Source of the DNA: Myxococcota bacterium
Lineage (GTDB): Bacteria > Myxococcota_A > Polyangia > JAAYKL01
Direction: 5' to 3'
Assembly: GCA_030065855.1 (NCBI GenBank)
Contig: JASJCT010000047.1
Location: 1-64,000, forward strand
Length of the DNA stretch: 64,000 nucleotides
The notes under the pieces are model-generated. The model had not been told where the DNA came from and searched no databases. It saw only the letters and a program-made list of their open reading frames with translations. A program made the translations under genes and the position numbers. The number at the start of each line of letters is the position of its first letter. Positions within the stretch are counted from its first letter, which is position 1. Below, one piece after another: positions 44,037 through 53,319 of this stretch.

Positions 44037-45041
44037 GTGAATACGCGTCAACCAGTAGTAGCTGTCATCGGAGCTGGGATCAGTGGCAGTATGTGTGCGC
44101 ACCGATTGACAGCAGATGGATGCCAAGTGACGGTCTTTGACAAGGGTCGTGGACCTGGCGGGCGCATGGCAACACGCCGTACAAATGAATATCAAGTTGA
44201 CCACGGAGCGCCGTATTTCACCTGCCATGCGTCGATGTTTCAGCCCTTTGTCGATAGATGGCTGGACAAAGGTGTGGCTGCAATTTGGCCTGGACCTTTC
44301 GTCGCCATTCACCTCGGGGAGAAACCCACGCCTCTGCCTGAAGAAACCCGATATGTCGGCCTACCAGGGATGAGTGCGATCACACGCGACCTCTTGAGCA
44401 AAAGTGATTGCCGTTTTGATACAGTGGTAAACAAAATTAGCCGTCAAAGGGGCGATTTCTACGTTGAGTTCGCCGAACAACCCGCTGCGGGTCCATATGA
44501 TGTTCTCGTTATCGCGACCCCGCCGGCACCAGCACTTGAAATTGCAGGTGACATCAGCCCACTCATTACGAACGCCACCGGTGCGACGATGCTGTCGTGT
44601 TGGACAACTGTTGTGGCCTTTGCTTCGCCGGTTGATGTGCCGTTTGCCGGTGCCTCTATTCAAGGCGGTCCACTCAGCTGGGTGGGGCGCGATAGCAGTA
44701 AGCCGGGAAGAAATAGGGCAAAAGACGTCTGGGTCCTCCAGGCAAACGCAGCGTGGTCTCAATTAAACCTAGGAAAATCCAAAGCATTTGTAAGTGAAGC
44801 GCTTTTGAGGGCGTTCGAGGAAGTGACCTGTCAAAAGGATTTGTCGCCGCAATATCTTTTTACCCATCGATGGCGGTCTGCCCGACCCCAGCATTCCAGC
44901 CAGCTCGGTTCACTTTTCAGCGAGGACGAGAGAATTGGATTCTGTGGTGACTGGCTGGCCGATGGCCGGGTAGCCTCAGCGGCCTTGAGTGGATTCGACC
45001 TTGCTGAGCGTATTTTGACCTTAGGCCGGTCCAGTATCTGA
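44037..45041 (+). CDS. FAD-dependent oxidoreductase, renalase-like
   Basis: A 334-residue flavoprotein. The N-terminal dinucleotide site is clear: VAVIGAGISGSMCAHRL, an acidic TVFDKGRGPGGRMATRR segment and VDHGAPYFT. The C-terminal FAD motif is GFCGDWLADGRVASAALSG. This is the architecture of the renalase/monoamine-oxidase-like family found in many bacteria, whose substrates are mostly unknown. The GTG at 44037 is chosen because CGGAGGG (44025-44031) precedes it; the upstream ATGs lack a site. Its last 21 bp overlap the end of the convergent gene. Confidence 0.88.
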   Translation: MNTRQPVVAVIGAGISGSMCAHRLTADGCQVTVFDKGRGPGGRMATRRTNEYQVDHGAPYFTCHASMFQPFVDRWLDKGVAAIWPGPFVAIHLGEKPTPLPEETRYVGLPGMSAITRDLLSKSDCRFDTVVNKISRQRGDFYVEFAEQPAAGPYDVLVIATPPAPALEIAGDISPLITNATGATMLSCWTTVVAFASPVDVPFAGASIQGGPLSWVGRDSSKPGRNRAKDVWVLQANAAWSQLNLGKSKAFVSEALLRAFEEVTCQKDLSPQYLFTHRWRSARPQHSSQLGSLFSEDERIGFCGDWLADGRVASAALSGFDLAERILTLGRSSI

Positions 45042-46337
45042 TCCAAACAAAACCAGGTCTTCTTCCCTGGGCCGAAGGGGTAGGATGCGATGGTTGTGAA
45101 TCAAATGGCGATAGAGGAATTTCTGACTGTCCGGTACTGCAACCTCATTCAATGTGACCAGACCCTGGTCCGCGGTTAGGTTGGGATATACGAGCAGCTT
45201 TGATCCCGACTTGAACAGGACGCCCATGGCCTCCAAAATGCCACCTTCCATCCCGTCATAGTAATCCGCATTGAAAATAGACCGGATATTGTCGACAGAT
45301 AGGATAAAGCCAACGTTGCGTTTGTCGTGTGCTGCAAAATACTCGACGATGCGAAAATATCGAAAATGGGAAGAAACCATCACATGATAGCCCCGATGTG
45401 CGAGATCGACGACCCTATCTTCCAAGTCTGAGGTCTCGTCCAGGCCAGAGGAAAGGTACCTGGCCACGTTCATTTCACACAACGATACGATGTTCTTTGT
45501 CGACGTTGACAAATCCGCGGCATATGTTTCCTGACCACAGTGCATCATGTTTTTGTGTGTTGTAGCAAATGGGCGGAATGTCCCGCGCAGGACAAGCACG
45601 TACTTTCTAAAGATGAGGTCTGCCGGCAGCACTGCCTCGGCGCTGGGAGAAAACACGACCACCGGCCCTAGGCTCGATGTGACCAATCGCAGATTCATCT
45701 TTCGGTTGTCGACAGTTTCAAATGCCGGACCGGAAAAATCGATGTAATCGACCTCGATACGCCCCCAAATCAGGTCGTCTTTCAGCGAATCCACAATCAT
45801 CTCAGGGTGTTCGTGATTGGTAAAAACAGCATAAATGAGGTTTACACCGAGAATACCGAGCGCTTCCTGCTGATCTCGATTTGATTTATCGAGCATGCGC
45901 ACATGAAACACGAGCTGACTCGGCGCTGCCCCGGGCTGATGTTGGAAGCGAATGCCCATCCACCCATGACATTCTCGTTTTGACTGATATGCCTTTGCGG
46001 CGACAGTGTCGGCAAATGCAAAATACCTCGAATCAACTGATCGGTTCTGCTCAACTCTTTTGATAACCTCTGCATACTCAGTATCGAGCATATTGCAGAG
46101 CCGTGTTAGGGTTACATAGCGTCCGGATTGCTCTATCCCATAGATCGCATCACTCATCTGCATGTCATATGCAGATACGGATTTGGCAATGGTGCCAGAA
46201 GCACCGCCAGCCTGAAAAAACTGTCGGGCAACCTCCTGACCCGCGCCGATCTCAGCAATTGCCCCGTAGATCAGGGGGTTTTGATTGAGCTCGAACGCTT
46301 TTTGTCGCGTGTGTTGCAGAAGGTCTTCGCGGCTCAT
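45021..46337 (-). CDS. Conserved uncharacterised protein following the benzoyl-CoA pathway genes
   Basis: A 438-residue soluble protein. The N-terminus ELNQNPLIYGAIAEIGAGQE and the nearby FFQAGGASGTIAKSVSAYDM are striking. I recall closely similar sequences in Bacteroidota and cyanobacteria under inconsistent names (nicotinate-nucleotide adenylyltransferase, TonB-dependent receptor), none of which I can support by motif here. No P-loop, Rossmann or transmembrane pattern is visible. It is 49 bp downstream of Had on the same strand, so it could belong to the same operon. It ends in an overlap with the FAD oxidoreductase gene. Confidence 0.7.
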   Translation of the reverse strand: MSREDLLQHTRQKAFELNQNPLIYGAIAEIGAGQEVARQFFQAGGASGTIAKSVSAYDMQMSDAIYGIEQSGRYVTLTRLCNMLDTEYAEVIKRVEQNRSVDSRYFAFADTVAAKAYQSKRECHGWMGIRFQHQPGAAPSQLVFHVRMLDKSNRDQQEALGILGVNLIYAVFTNHEHPEMIVDSLKDDLIWGRIEVDYIDFSGPAFETVDNRKMNLRLVTSSLGPVVVFSPSAEAVLPADLIFRKYVLVLRGTFRPFATTHKNMMHCGQETYAADLSTSTKNIVSLCEMNVARYLSSGLDETSDLEDRVVDLAHRGYHVMVSSHFRYFRIVEYFAAHDKRNVGFILSVDNIRSIFNADYYDGMEGGILEAMGVLFKSGSKLLVYPNLTADQGLVTLNEVAVPDSQKFLYRHLIHNHRILPLRPREEDLVLFGSDTGPA

Positions 46338-46386
46338 TTGATTAATTTATACCCCCAAGACCCATACGTGTGCTAATTTTTTCCTG

Positions 46387-47496
46387 CTAAAAATCGGGTA
46401 CGAGCACCACGCGCTTGGTGAGACGGCCTTTGTGGGCGTCTTCAAAAGTGGCTGCGATGGTGCTCATGGGGCGGGTCTCCGTGAGCGGGCGTACTTGAAT
46501 GCGCCCGTCGAGGACCATCTCCAGCACCTTGGGATAGTATGCGGGCAGACATCCCCAGGTGCCTATCATCTCCGCGTCGAATGCCATGAGTTTGGAGATG
46601 TTGTACTCAATATTGGCCACGGAAAATCCAACCACGACGAGCTTGCCCACGAATGACAGCAGGGAAAGGGCTATCTCCTGACCTGCCTTGACACCTGTTA
46701 CCTCGAACACCTTCCAGCCGTAGTTGTGGGGCAGGCCATTTTCCTTGCAAAGGGCCTTGAATGCTCCTTTTATATCCTTGGGGCTCTTGCCTTTTGAATT
46801 GATGACGAAGTCAGCGCCGTATTTTTTCGCGCTGTTGAGCTTCTCCTCGTCAATATCAATGCCGATAACTGTCTCAGCCCCCAGGGCCTTTGCCACCTGC
46901 ACCATGTAACTGCCCACGCCACCTGCTGCGCCTGTGACAATGACCCTGTCCCCCTTCTCCAGGCTGCCTCGCATGGCTGCCTGGTACGGGGTGGTCACCG
47001 CATCTGCGACAATGGCTAGGTTTTCGAGTGGCATATCACCGCGGGTCGCCACCTCGCAGAGATCCGCTGCAGGTACTGGAATGTGACTGGCAAACCCGCC
47101 GTAGATGCCGATGCTATTTCCCGGCATCTTTTGCGCCAGACACCGGTTCCCCCGGCCTGACGCACAGATGGGACAGTCGTTGCAGGGCATCACTGCTGGA
47201 ATGATGACCTCCTTGCCCATCCAGGCTGCATCCCCAGCGACCACGCGGCCGCTTATCTCATGTCCCAGGGTCATGGGCGGCTTGCTAACCGTGGGTACGC
47301 CAAAGTAAAAATACGAGAGGTCAGTGTGGCATACCCCGCACCCGGCGACTTCAACCAGCACCTCGCCAGGGCTGAGCTCAGGCACTGGTATCTCGGTCCG
47401 GACCAGCTCACCGGGGATTTTTTCGCCGGTTTCCCTGTTCTTGCTCCAGGGCCGGACCATTTGCCACGTTTGAATTTTAGTGGGTACATCAGACAT
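46387..47496 (-). CDS. had: 6-hydroxycyclohex-1-ene-1-carbonyl-CoA dehydrogenase (Had)
   Basis: A 369-residue zinc medium-chain dehydrogenase. It oxidises 6-hydroxycyclohex-1-ene-1-carbonyl-CoA to the 6-oxo compound with NAD in anaerobic benzoyl-CoA degradation. Visible are GCGVCHTDLSYF (catalytic zinc), LGHEISGRV, the four-Cys structural zinc loop CNDCPICASGRGNRC, and GAAGGVGSYMVQVAKALGAETVIGIDID for NAD. The stretch KMPGNSIGIYGGFASHIPVP is characteristic of Had rather than general alcohol dehydrogenases, as far as I recognise. It lies 11 bp downstream of BamA, whose substrate it makes. The name rests on similarity by eye plus this linkage. Confidence 0.87.
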   Translation of the reverse strand: MSDVPTKIQTWQMVRPWSKNRETGEKIPGELVRTEIPVPELSPGEVLVEVAGCGVCHTDLSYFYFGVPTVSKPPMTLGHEISGRVVAGDAAWMGKEVIIPAVMPCNDCPICASGRGNRCLAQKMPGNSIGIYGGFASHIPVPAADLCEVATRGDMPLENLAIVADAVTTPYQAAMRGSLEKGDRVIVTGAAGGVGSYMVQVAKALGAETVIGIDIDEEKLNSAKKYGADFVINSKGKSPKDIKGAFKALCKENGLPHNYGWKVFEVTGVKAGQEIALSLLSFVGKLVVVGFSVANIEYNISKLMAFDAEMIGTWGCLPAYYPKVLEMVLDGRIQVRPLTETRPMSTIAATFEDAHKGRLTKRVVLVPDF

Positions 47497-47507
47497 GATC
47501 GCCTCCC

Positions 47508-48638
47508 CTACTCGGGCTTGCCGAGCACGGCCTCGAACAATTCGTCATCGACCTTTTCGCCCTGTGCGATCAGTTGGCGATATTTGATAAAGTCGATGGT
47601 ATCGCGGTTGGTGATCTTTTTTGTATTAAATGCAGTAAAGCCCAGGAACGCCTCGCTGCTCATATTGGTGGCGAGCCAATGGCGATAGGTTCCCTTGCTT
47701 TGATCCCAGAAGAATTTCTTTTTCTGCCGCACCGCGTCAATGGACATCTGGAGGCAGTTGGGAAACAAATTGGTGAAGGTCCAGAGGATATTGTTAATTT
47801 CCCCATCGACAAGCTCAAAGTCTGTCGTGGCATCTTTTACGATAGTTCGAGCAGCCTTGGCTGCATCGCCGGTCTTGAACTCCCCGTATGCAATTTCACC
47901 GTCTTCGATGTACACATCTGTCACGACTGCAGGGTTGCGCAGCCACTTTCCGTCTTGCTTTATCACTGGGAGTGCCTTGGAGATAAGCCCGAGGCGTTTC
48001 ATTTTGTATGCACTCCACATTTCACAGGAGATGCAGTTCCACATGGCGAGCTCCATGGGCAGCATCCAGGGGAGAAAATCCACTGACCCGCCTACTGGTG
48101 CTGAACCGTGTTTTGGCCCGGCCTGGCCATAAATCGCCAAGTCAGAGGAAATGGCCAAATCGCAAGCCATGCCGATTTCCTGACCGCCGGCCACCCGCAT
48201 GCCATTGACCCGGCAGATAACGGGTTTTTTACAGTTCAGGATGCTGTCGACCATGCCGTTGAACAAATCCATGTAAAGCGCGTATTCAGTCGGTCTTTGG
48301 GAATAATATTCAGAGTATTCCTTGGTGTTGCCCCCAGTGCAGAACGCCTTGTCCCCCTCGGCAGTGAAAACAACGGCCACTACCCTGCGATCCATGCTCG
48401 CCTTGTGCATGCCGGCGATCACGCCCTTGACCATTTTCGTCGTGTACGAATTGTACTGCTTGGGGTTGTTAAGCACAATCCAGGCGCTGAAAAGGTCTGC
48501 AATCTCCTCACCGGTTTTGGGGTTGACGATGGGCTTCAGTAGGTACTTCACGCTCGGGGCAACGTCACTGAAAAGCGCATCATCCCATAAGTCGTGGTCC
48601 TTGACGCCGTCTTCTCGGGGTATCCAATCAAGACTCAT
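47508..48638 (-). CDS. bamA: 6-oxocyclohex-1-ene-1-carbonyl-CoA hydrolase (BamA/Oah)
   Basis: A 376-residue crotonase-fold ring-opening hydrolase. It converts 6-oxocyclohex-1-ene-1-carbonyl-CoA to 3-hydroxypimelyl-CoA, the marker step of anaerobic aromatic degradation. Matching features include LDWIPREDGVKDHDLWDD, LNNPKQYNSYTTKMVKGVI, FTAEGDKAFCTGGNTKEYSE, VNGMRVAGGQEIGMACDLAI and AGPKHGSAPVGGSVDFLPW. Length is that of BamA, clearly longer than enoyl-CoA hydratases. The second ATG (48638) is chosen since AGGAGG lies 8 nt before it and only 2 nt before the first (48644). It overlaps the LarA-like gene by 11 bp. No bamR or benzoyl-CoA reductase gene is in the window. Confidence 0.92.
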   Translation of the reverse strand: MSLDWIPREDGVKDHDLWDDALFSDVAPSVKYLLKPIVNPKTGEEIADLFSAWIVLNNPKQYNSYTTKMVKGVIAGMHKASMDRRVVAVVFTAEGDKAFCTGGNTKEYSEYYSQRPTEYALYMDLFNGMVDSILNCKKPVICRVNGMRVAGGQEIGMACDLAISSDLAIYGQAGPKHGSAPVGGSVDFLPWMLPMELAMWNCISCEMWSAYKMKRLGLISKALPVIKQDGKWLRNPAVVTDVYIEDGEIAYGEFKTGDAAKAARTIVKDATTDFELVDGEINNILWTFTNLFPNCLQMSIDAVRQKKKFFWDQSKGTYRHWLATNMSSEAFLGFTAFNTKKITNRDTIDFIKYRQLIAQGEKVDDELFEAVLGKPE

Positions 48639-49953
48639 TGCCATGTCCTCCTTTTCTTTGTTGATTCTTTTTTAAAATCGGTAACACACTCGACCCCAAG
48701 GGCATGAGATATGTCTTGAGATGCGTGCCCTTTTCCTTGTAAACCAAGTTGAGCGCCTCCTCAACACTCGTCACGACCCTGATCCGCGTCTTGGCGAGCA
48801 GTGCCGGATCGATAGCGCTCACGACGATGACATCGTATTTGTCCGATGCCTCGCAGATATAGTAACTCACGTACTTGGGAACGGAAAAGAGGGATCTCAC
48901 TGCTTTTTCCCGCTCAACCGTTGTGTTGTACGACAGGAATATTTCCTTGGCGTGTTCTGGTCCGAGTCCTTCTGGACATTCGCTCAAGACAATCATCGTC
49001 CCGCCTGGCTTGATCGCGTCCTGGGCGTGATAGATGGCCTTGCCTGTCTGATAGAATTCGATATCCTTTGGAAATCCCCCCTGTGAGGCAATGACCAGAT
49101 CGCCGAGCTCAGAAATGGGCACCCCCCACATGTCTTCTACAATGTTGCACCCAACCCGATGCGCCTGATCGTAGTCCCCAGCCACTGCATGGGCGATTTT
49201 GCCGTCATAGCCCATGACCACGTTGAACATAAAGGATGGTGCCACAAATGCGGCTGCATCCATCATGTCCTCGTGCACGGGGTTGCCCTCGAAGTTCGCA
49301 TTGCGCACCACATCGCGCTGGCCCCCACCTATCTCATCGGTAAGGCACATGAAGTGGTTGTGCTGTATGGTCTCAAATCCAGCGATCCCTGGCAGGATGG
49401 ACTTCTTGCCGCCACCCCAACCCACAAAGGGATGGTAGGTACAGCAGCCCGTCAGCACGATGTGGTCGCATGCCATGGCTGTTTTGTTTACAAATACGGG
49501 CGTGCCCGCCTTGGTCGTACCGAGCGAAACGAGGTTTTCTGTATCCTGGCAGTCGTGATCGACCATCTCAAAACGACTGCTAAGCGCTTCGCCGAGAATC
49601 GCCGCATGTTCCGAGGCTGACATCTTTCGATGAAATCCAGTGGCGCCAATGAATCGAATGTCTTTATCCTCGATACCAGCCGCATTTAGTTCGCTCACGA
49701 TATGAGGCAAATAGACAAACATCCGTTGCCAAAGGCGCGTGATGTCTGAGACGACGATAGCAACTGTCTGGCCGGGTTTGACGATATCCCGGAGTCTGGA
49801 TGTGCCGATTGGCGCGGCCAAGGCTGCCTGGATGATCTCGGCCTCGGCTTTTTCGACTTTGGGCACTTGCTTTTCGATAATACCGAGCAGTTTCTCCGCT
49901 GGTACAGAAACGTCGACGTGCCCTTTTCCGTATTTCATTTGAATTGTCTTCAT
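48628..49953 (-). CDS. LarA-family nickel-pincer racemase homologue
   Basis: A 441-residue member of the lactate racemase (LarA, formerly DUF2088) family. Equivalents of the key residues of the Lactobacillus enzyme are present at nearly the same positions: Asp70-x-x-Arg73 (DITR), His108 (GFHRKM), His174 (TYHPFVG), Lys183/Lys184 (GGGKK), His200 (QHNH) and the QGGFPKD motif (Gln291, Lys296). It should therefore bind the nickel-pincer nucleotide cofactor, which needs LarB, LarC and LarE from elsewhere in the genome. LarA homologues act on various 2-hydroxy acids; the substrate here is unknown. It leads the operon and its end overlaps the BamA start by 11 bp. Confidence 0.87.
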   Translation of the reverse strand: MKTIQMKYGKGHVDVSVPAEKLLGIIEKQVPKVEKAEAEIIQAALAAPIGTSRLRDIVKPGQTVAIVVSDITRLWQRMFVYLPHIVSELNAAGIEDKDIRFIGATGFHRKMSASEHAAILGEALSSRFEMVDHDCQDTENLVSLGTTKAGTPVFVNKTAMACDHIVLTGCCTYHPFVGWGGGKKSILPGIAGFETIQHNHFMCLTDEIGGGQRDVVRNANFEGNPVHEDMMDAAAFVAPSFMFNVVMGYDGKIAHAVAGDYDQAHRVGCNIVEDMWGVPISELGDLVIASQGGFPKDIEFYQTGKAIYHAQDAIKPGGTMIVLSECPEGLGPEHAKEIFLSYNTTVEREKAVRSLFSVPKYVSYYICEASDKYDVIVVSAIDPALLAKTRIRVVTSVEEALNLVYKEKGTHLKTYLMPLGSSVLPILKKNQQRKGGHGNES

Positions 49954-50092
49954 GCCCTGACTCCCCTGGTGTCACCCCCTAAATATTCTTTATATCCAAG
50001 GATGACAACTGACTCAATCGTTATTTTGGTCATTTTACAGGGCGTCAATCGCCTGCGTCGGGCTTATATTTCGTGCATTGTTACGGGGAAGA

Positions 50093-50500
50093 TTACGATA
50101 GGAGGGCTCTGGCGACGCCCGCGGTCGGGTCGCGCTTGGCCATCACCGCGTCTATTTCTACGGGGACTTTATAGGATGAAATATCTATGGCGGTCAGTAT
50201 TATCACCCGCCGGATCCATGGATATTGTCTTCGCCACTCTGAAACAATGTCGTAGGCATTATCGACTTCTTCTCTGATGGTAAAATCGCTGACGATATGG
50301 GTGATGCGGTGCTTGCGCAGATGGGTCTCAGCCTGCGCGCGGGTCACGGCTGTGAAAACCTCGGATGCATCCGATTCTAAGACGCGCTTCAGCATCCGGC
50401 ACACTTGGATGTCATAATCCACAACGAGTATTTTGTTCTTTCTCATTTTCAGCTGCCAAGAAGGAATGTCGCTGACATATTTTGCGTATTGATATCCCAT
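50093..50500 (-). CDS. Single-domain response regulator
   Basis: A 135-residue CheY-like receiver without an output domain. The acidic pocket is in VVDYD, the phosphorylation Asp in IVSDFTIRE, the conserved Thr in ILTAID and Lys in VMAKRDP. GGAGGGGG lies just before the ATG at 50500, supporting the long start (an internal ATG at 50446 lacks a site). It is 139 bp upstream of the LarA-like gene on the same strand, so linkage to that operon is possible. Confidence 0.88.
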   Translation of the reverse strand: MGYQYAKYVSDIPSWQLKMRKNKILVVDYDIQVCRMLKRVLESDASEVFTAVTRAQAETHLRKHRITHIVSDFTIREEVDNAYDIVSEWRRQYPWIRRVIILTAIDISSYKVPVEIDAVMAKRDPTAGVARALLS

Positions 50501-50643
50501 TTTGCCCCCTCCAAGTCGGCTCTTTGACTATGTGGCATTACCCATCCCCACAAAAGTAAAGATATCTTTTTAAAGAGCTGGGGATCGATGTCAACCCATA
50601 GGCGATAATTTTTTAAAAAAATCGCCTTGTGTTGCAGCCGTCG

Positions 50644-53292
50644 CTATGATGCAGCGCCCACATCACCGAGCAGCATTTTTGCTTCCTCATTGCTTGGATC
50701 ATGCTCCAGGACTTTTCGCCACTCATCGATGGCTTTGTCCCGTCTATCGGTGGCCATATAAACTTTTCCCAAATAAATTCGCCAGTTAAGCTTTCTTGGC
50801 TTGAGCGTCAATGCCCGTTTTATTTGGACGACCGCCTCTTTGAACTTGCCTTTTTCAAACGATGTCTGCCCCAACCCATACCAGGCGGTTGCTGCCATCT
50901 GATCCATTTCTATCGCCTGCCTAAAGAGAACCTCGGCCTTTTCGAAGCGAAGATGTCTGAGTTTGGCGTTGGCCTCTTCAATAATTGCTAAGACGTGGTC
51001 TTCGGAGGCACTATCTCCTGTTGGCATCTGCTTCTGATTGCCATCGTTATGTGGGCGTTCTACTGTGGGCGGCGTGACCACTGGCAAGGGCTTGGGTTGG
51101 GGAGGCTGTGCATGGGGTATAGGCGCCACCTGGGCATCAGATGCCCGTGATGTCTGCATGCGAACATCGACAGGGGGCGATAGTTTGCCCGACTCCGTAG
51201 GGGCGCCTTGATCTGCCTTTGGATTTTTTTCCAGGTGTTGTACTGCCTGCCCTTTTTCGGGTGCTGCCGATGTTGGTTTTGGCACCTCGGATGAAACAGC
51301 TAAATCGCGAGACTCCCACATGGCGTCTGCAAAGCCGATAAGAACATAAACAGCGACCGCCCCAAGAAGGACGACACCAGAGAGTGCTGCAATGAATCTA
51401 CCCCTGCCAGGTCTGTATATACTGGGCAGGATACTCGATTTTCGCTCTGCTGATTCGAGCATTTTTCGCAGGGCCGAGGCCATTGCAGCAGCGCTCGAGA
51501 ATCGCTTGTTGGGGTTCCTCATCAGCGCCTTGAGACAAATCGCTTCGAGTTCTTTGGGTATTGATCTATTGCCGCTCCGCTTGCGGGGCGGTACGATTTT
51601 ATCGCTCATCACTTTGTGAAGTGTTTCCCCGATGTTGCGGCCCCGAAACGGGGTCTCACGGGTCAGCGCTTCGTAGATAATCACCCCTGCGGCATAGGTA
51701 TCACTCCTATAATCCGGTTCCTGGCCGCGGACCTGTTCTGGCGCCAGGTATTCTGCTGTACCGCATAGAAAACCAGTATTGGTCAGGGATTGCTCTTCTT
51801 CTTCCAGGCCAGTGCGCTTGGCGATGCCAAAGTCGAGGATCCGCGGACCCGCACCGGTTAGAAAAATATTTTCCGGCTTGAGATCCCGATGCACAACGCC
51901 AGCTTGATGGGCAGCTTCGAGGCCATCGCACACCTGGGCCATGATGTCGATGAGCTCCCATGGATCTACCGTTCCCTGATCTATTCGATCCCCGAGGGAT
52001 TCTCCTTCGAGTAAATCCATCACGAGATAGTGATAACCCTCTGCAGTCACCCCAAAATCCGATACATGAACGATGTTGGGATGTCCAAGACTCCCTGTAA
52101 TTTGTGCTTCTCGACGAAAGCGCTCGACCGCGATTTGGTCGTCAAGCACCCGTTCGTGCAACACCTTGACAGCCACATGCCTGCCGATGCCCAGGTGTTC
52201 GGCTTCAAAGATGAGGCCCATGCCACCCTCGCCCAATAACCTTAGCAGGTGATAGCGATTGTCGAGCACCGTGCCAGGACTGAGCTTTCCACCGTCGGCA
52301 GTATCTCCTAGGTGGATCTGACCGTCCTGGCCCAGCATCTCGCGGATAATGCGCTCCTCCTCGATCCTGTCCTCAGCGGCCAAGGACCGGGCCCAATCGG
52401 CCAGGTCGTCTGGTGGATGCCCAGTTGCGTGGGCCCGCATGATGCTGAGCAACTTGTCGCGCATGGCCAGGGCACCTGTAAATCGATTGCTCGGGCTCGG
52501 ATGCATGGCCCGGGTGAGAAATGCGTCAATCTCATCTGTTGCAGATGAGGTGCGGTAGTTCAAGGGATCCCCTTCGCGATCTTCGCTTCCTCGACCCAAC
52601 AACGCGGAAAGAATCGCCGCCACCCCCCATAGGTCCCCGGCCACAGTGGCGGCTTCCACTTTGGGATGCTCAGGGGGCGCAAAGATGCCGCGATAGGTCT
52701 GAACCCTGGCATTGGTCTTTTCGTCGACGATATAGTAGAGCGTGGACCCGAAGTTTGTCAGTTTCACTTCGCCGTCAAATGAAATGATGATGTTGGACGG
52801 CCGCACATCCCCATGTCGCATGCCCATGGGTGTGCCCAAGATATCCTCCCGCCGATGGACATAGTCCAATCCACGCAGCAGCTCGGTGGCGATGTATACG
52901 GCCAGCTCCCAAGGGCAGGCGGTCTTTCTCTCCTTTGCCAGCTCGAGCAGTCGCATGAGCGTGGCCCCTTCGACGTATTCGCACGCAACAAAGGGAATTT
53001 CCCCCTCTGCACCCACTTCTATTACGCGCACTACATTTGCACTTGCCAACCGGGACAGGGACCGGGCTTCTTCTGAAAACAGCTTAACGAACCGATCTTC
53101 CTCGGCCACTGACGGGTAGATCCCCCGCAGGATCCGCAGCTGATCAACGCCCTCGTCAATACCCCAGGCCGCCAGAAACTCTTCGCCCACCGGGTCTCTA
53201 TTTTTTCTTTTGAGCAACAAATATCGCCCAAATCGGATCGGCATGTCCGAATCAGAGAAATAAAAAGAGGCGCTGTGGGTTCGAACCGCCAT
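50644..53292 (-). CDS. Pseudokinase-kinase fusion with membrane helix and TPR domain
   Basis: An 882-residue protein with two Ser/Thr kinase domains. The first (about 20-290) is degenerate: no Gly loop or VAIK Lys (QLRILRGI instead), HGD (160-162) in place of HRD, and NFG (180-182) in place of DFG. The second (about 345-610) is intact: GEGGMGLIFEA, VAVKVL, VVHRDLKPENIF, LDFGIAK, APEQV. One membrane helix (about 640-663) and a Pro-rich linker lead to C-terminal TPR repeats (about 775-875, AWYGLGQTSFEKGKFKEAV). The pseudokinase probably regulates the active domain. A dispersed palindromic element lies just before the start. Confidence 0.92.
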   Translation of the reverse strand: MAVRTHSASFYFSDSDMPIRFGRYLLLKRKNRDPVGEEFLAAWGIDEGVDQLRILRGIYPSVAEEDRFVKLFSEEARSLSRLASANVVRVIEVGAEGEIPFVACEYVEGATLMRLLELAKERKTACPWELAVYIATELLRGLDYVHRREDILGTPMGMRHGDVRPSNIIISFDGEVKLTNFGSTLYYIVDEKTNARVQTYRGIFAPPEHPKVEAATVAGDLWGVAAILSALLGRGSEDREGDPLNYRTSSATDEIDAFLTRAMHPSPSNRFTGALAMRDKLLSIMRAHATGHPPDDLADWARSLAAEDRIEEERIIREMLGQDGQIHLGDTADGGKLSPGTVLDNRYHLLRLLGEGGMGLIFEAEHLGIGRHVAVKVLHERVLDDQIAVERFRREAQITGSLGHPNIVHVSDFGVTAEGYHYLVMDLLEGESLGDRIDQGTVDPWELIDIMAQVCDGLEAAHQAGVVHRDLKPENIFLTGAGPRILDFGIAKRTGLEEEEQSLTNTGFLCGTAEYLAPEQVRGQEPDYRSDTYAAGVIIYEALTRETPFRGRNIGETLHKVMSDKIVPPRKRSGNRSIPKELEAICLKALMRNPNKRFSSAAAMASALRKMLESAERKSSILPSIYRPGRGRFIAALSGVVLLGAVAVYVLIGFADAMWESRDLAVSSEVPKPTSAAPEKGQAVQHLEKNPKADQGAPTESGKLSPPVDVRMQTSRASDAQVAPIPHAQPPQPKPLPVVTPPTVERPHNDGNQKQMPTGDSASEDHVLAIIEEANAKLRHLRFEKAEVLFRQAIEMDQMAATAWYGLGQTSFEKGKFKEAVVQIKRALTLKPRKLNWRIYLGKVYMATDRRDKAIDEWRKVLEHDPSNEEAKMLLGDVGAAS

Positions 53293-53319
53293 GAACGCTA
53301 GATTCCTTGAGTGGACGCG

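Noticed and set aside
45021-46337. Calling this protein a nicotinate-nucleotide adenylyltransferase or TonB receptor
   Set aside because: No HxGH-type nucleotidyltransferase motif and no plug or barrel features are visible, so the recalled names are not supported.
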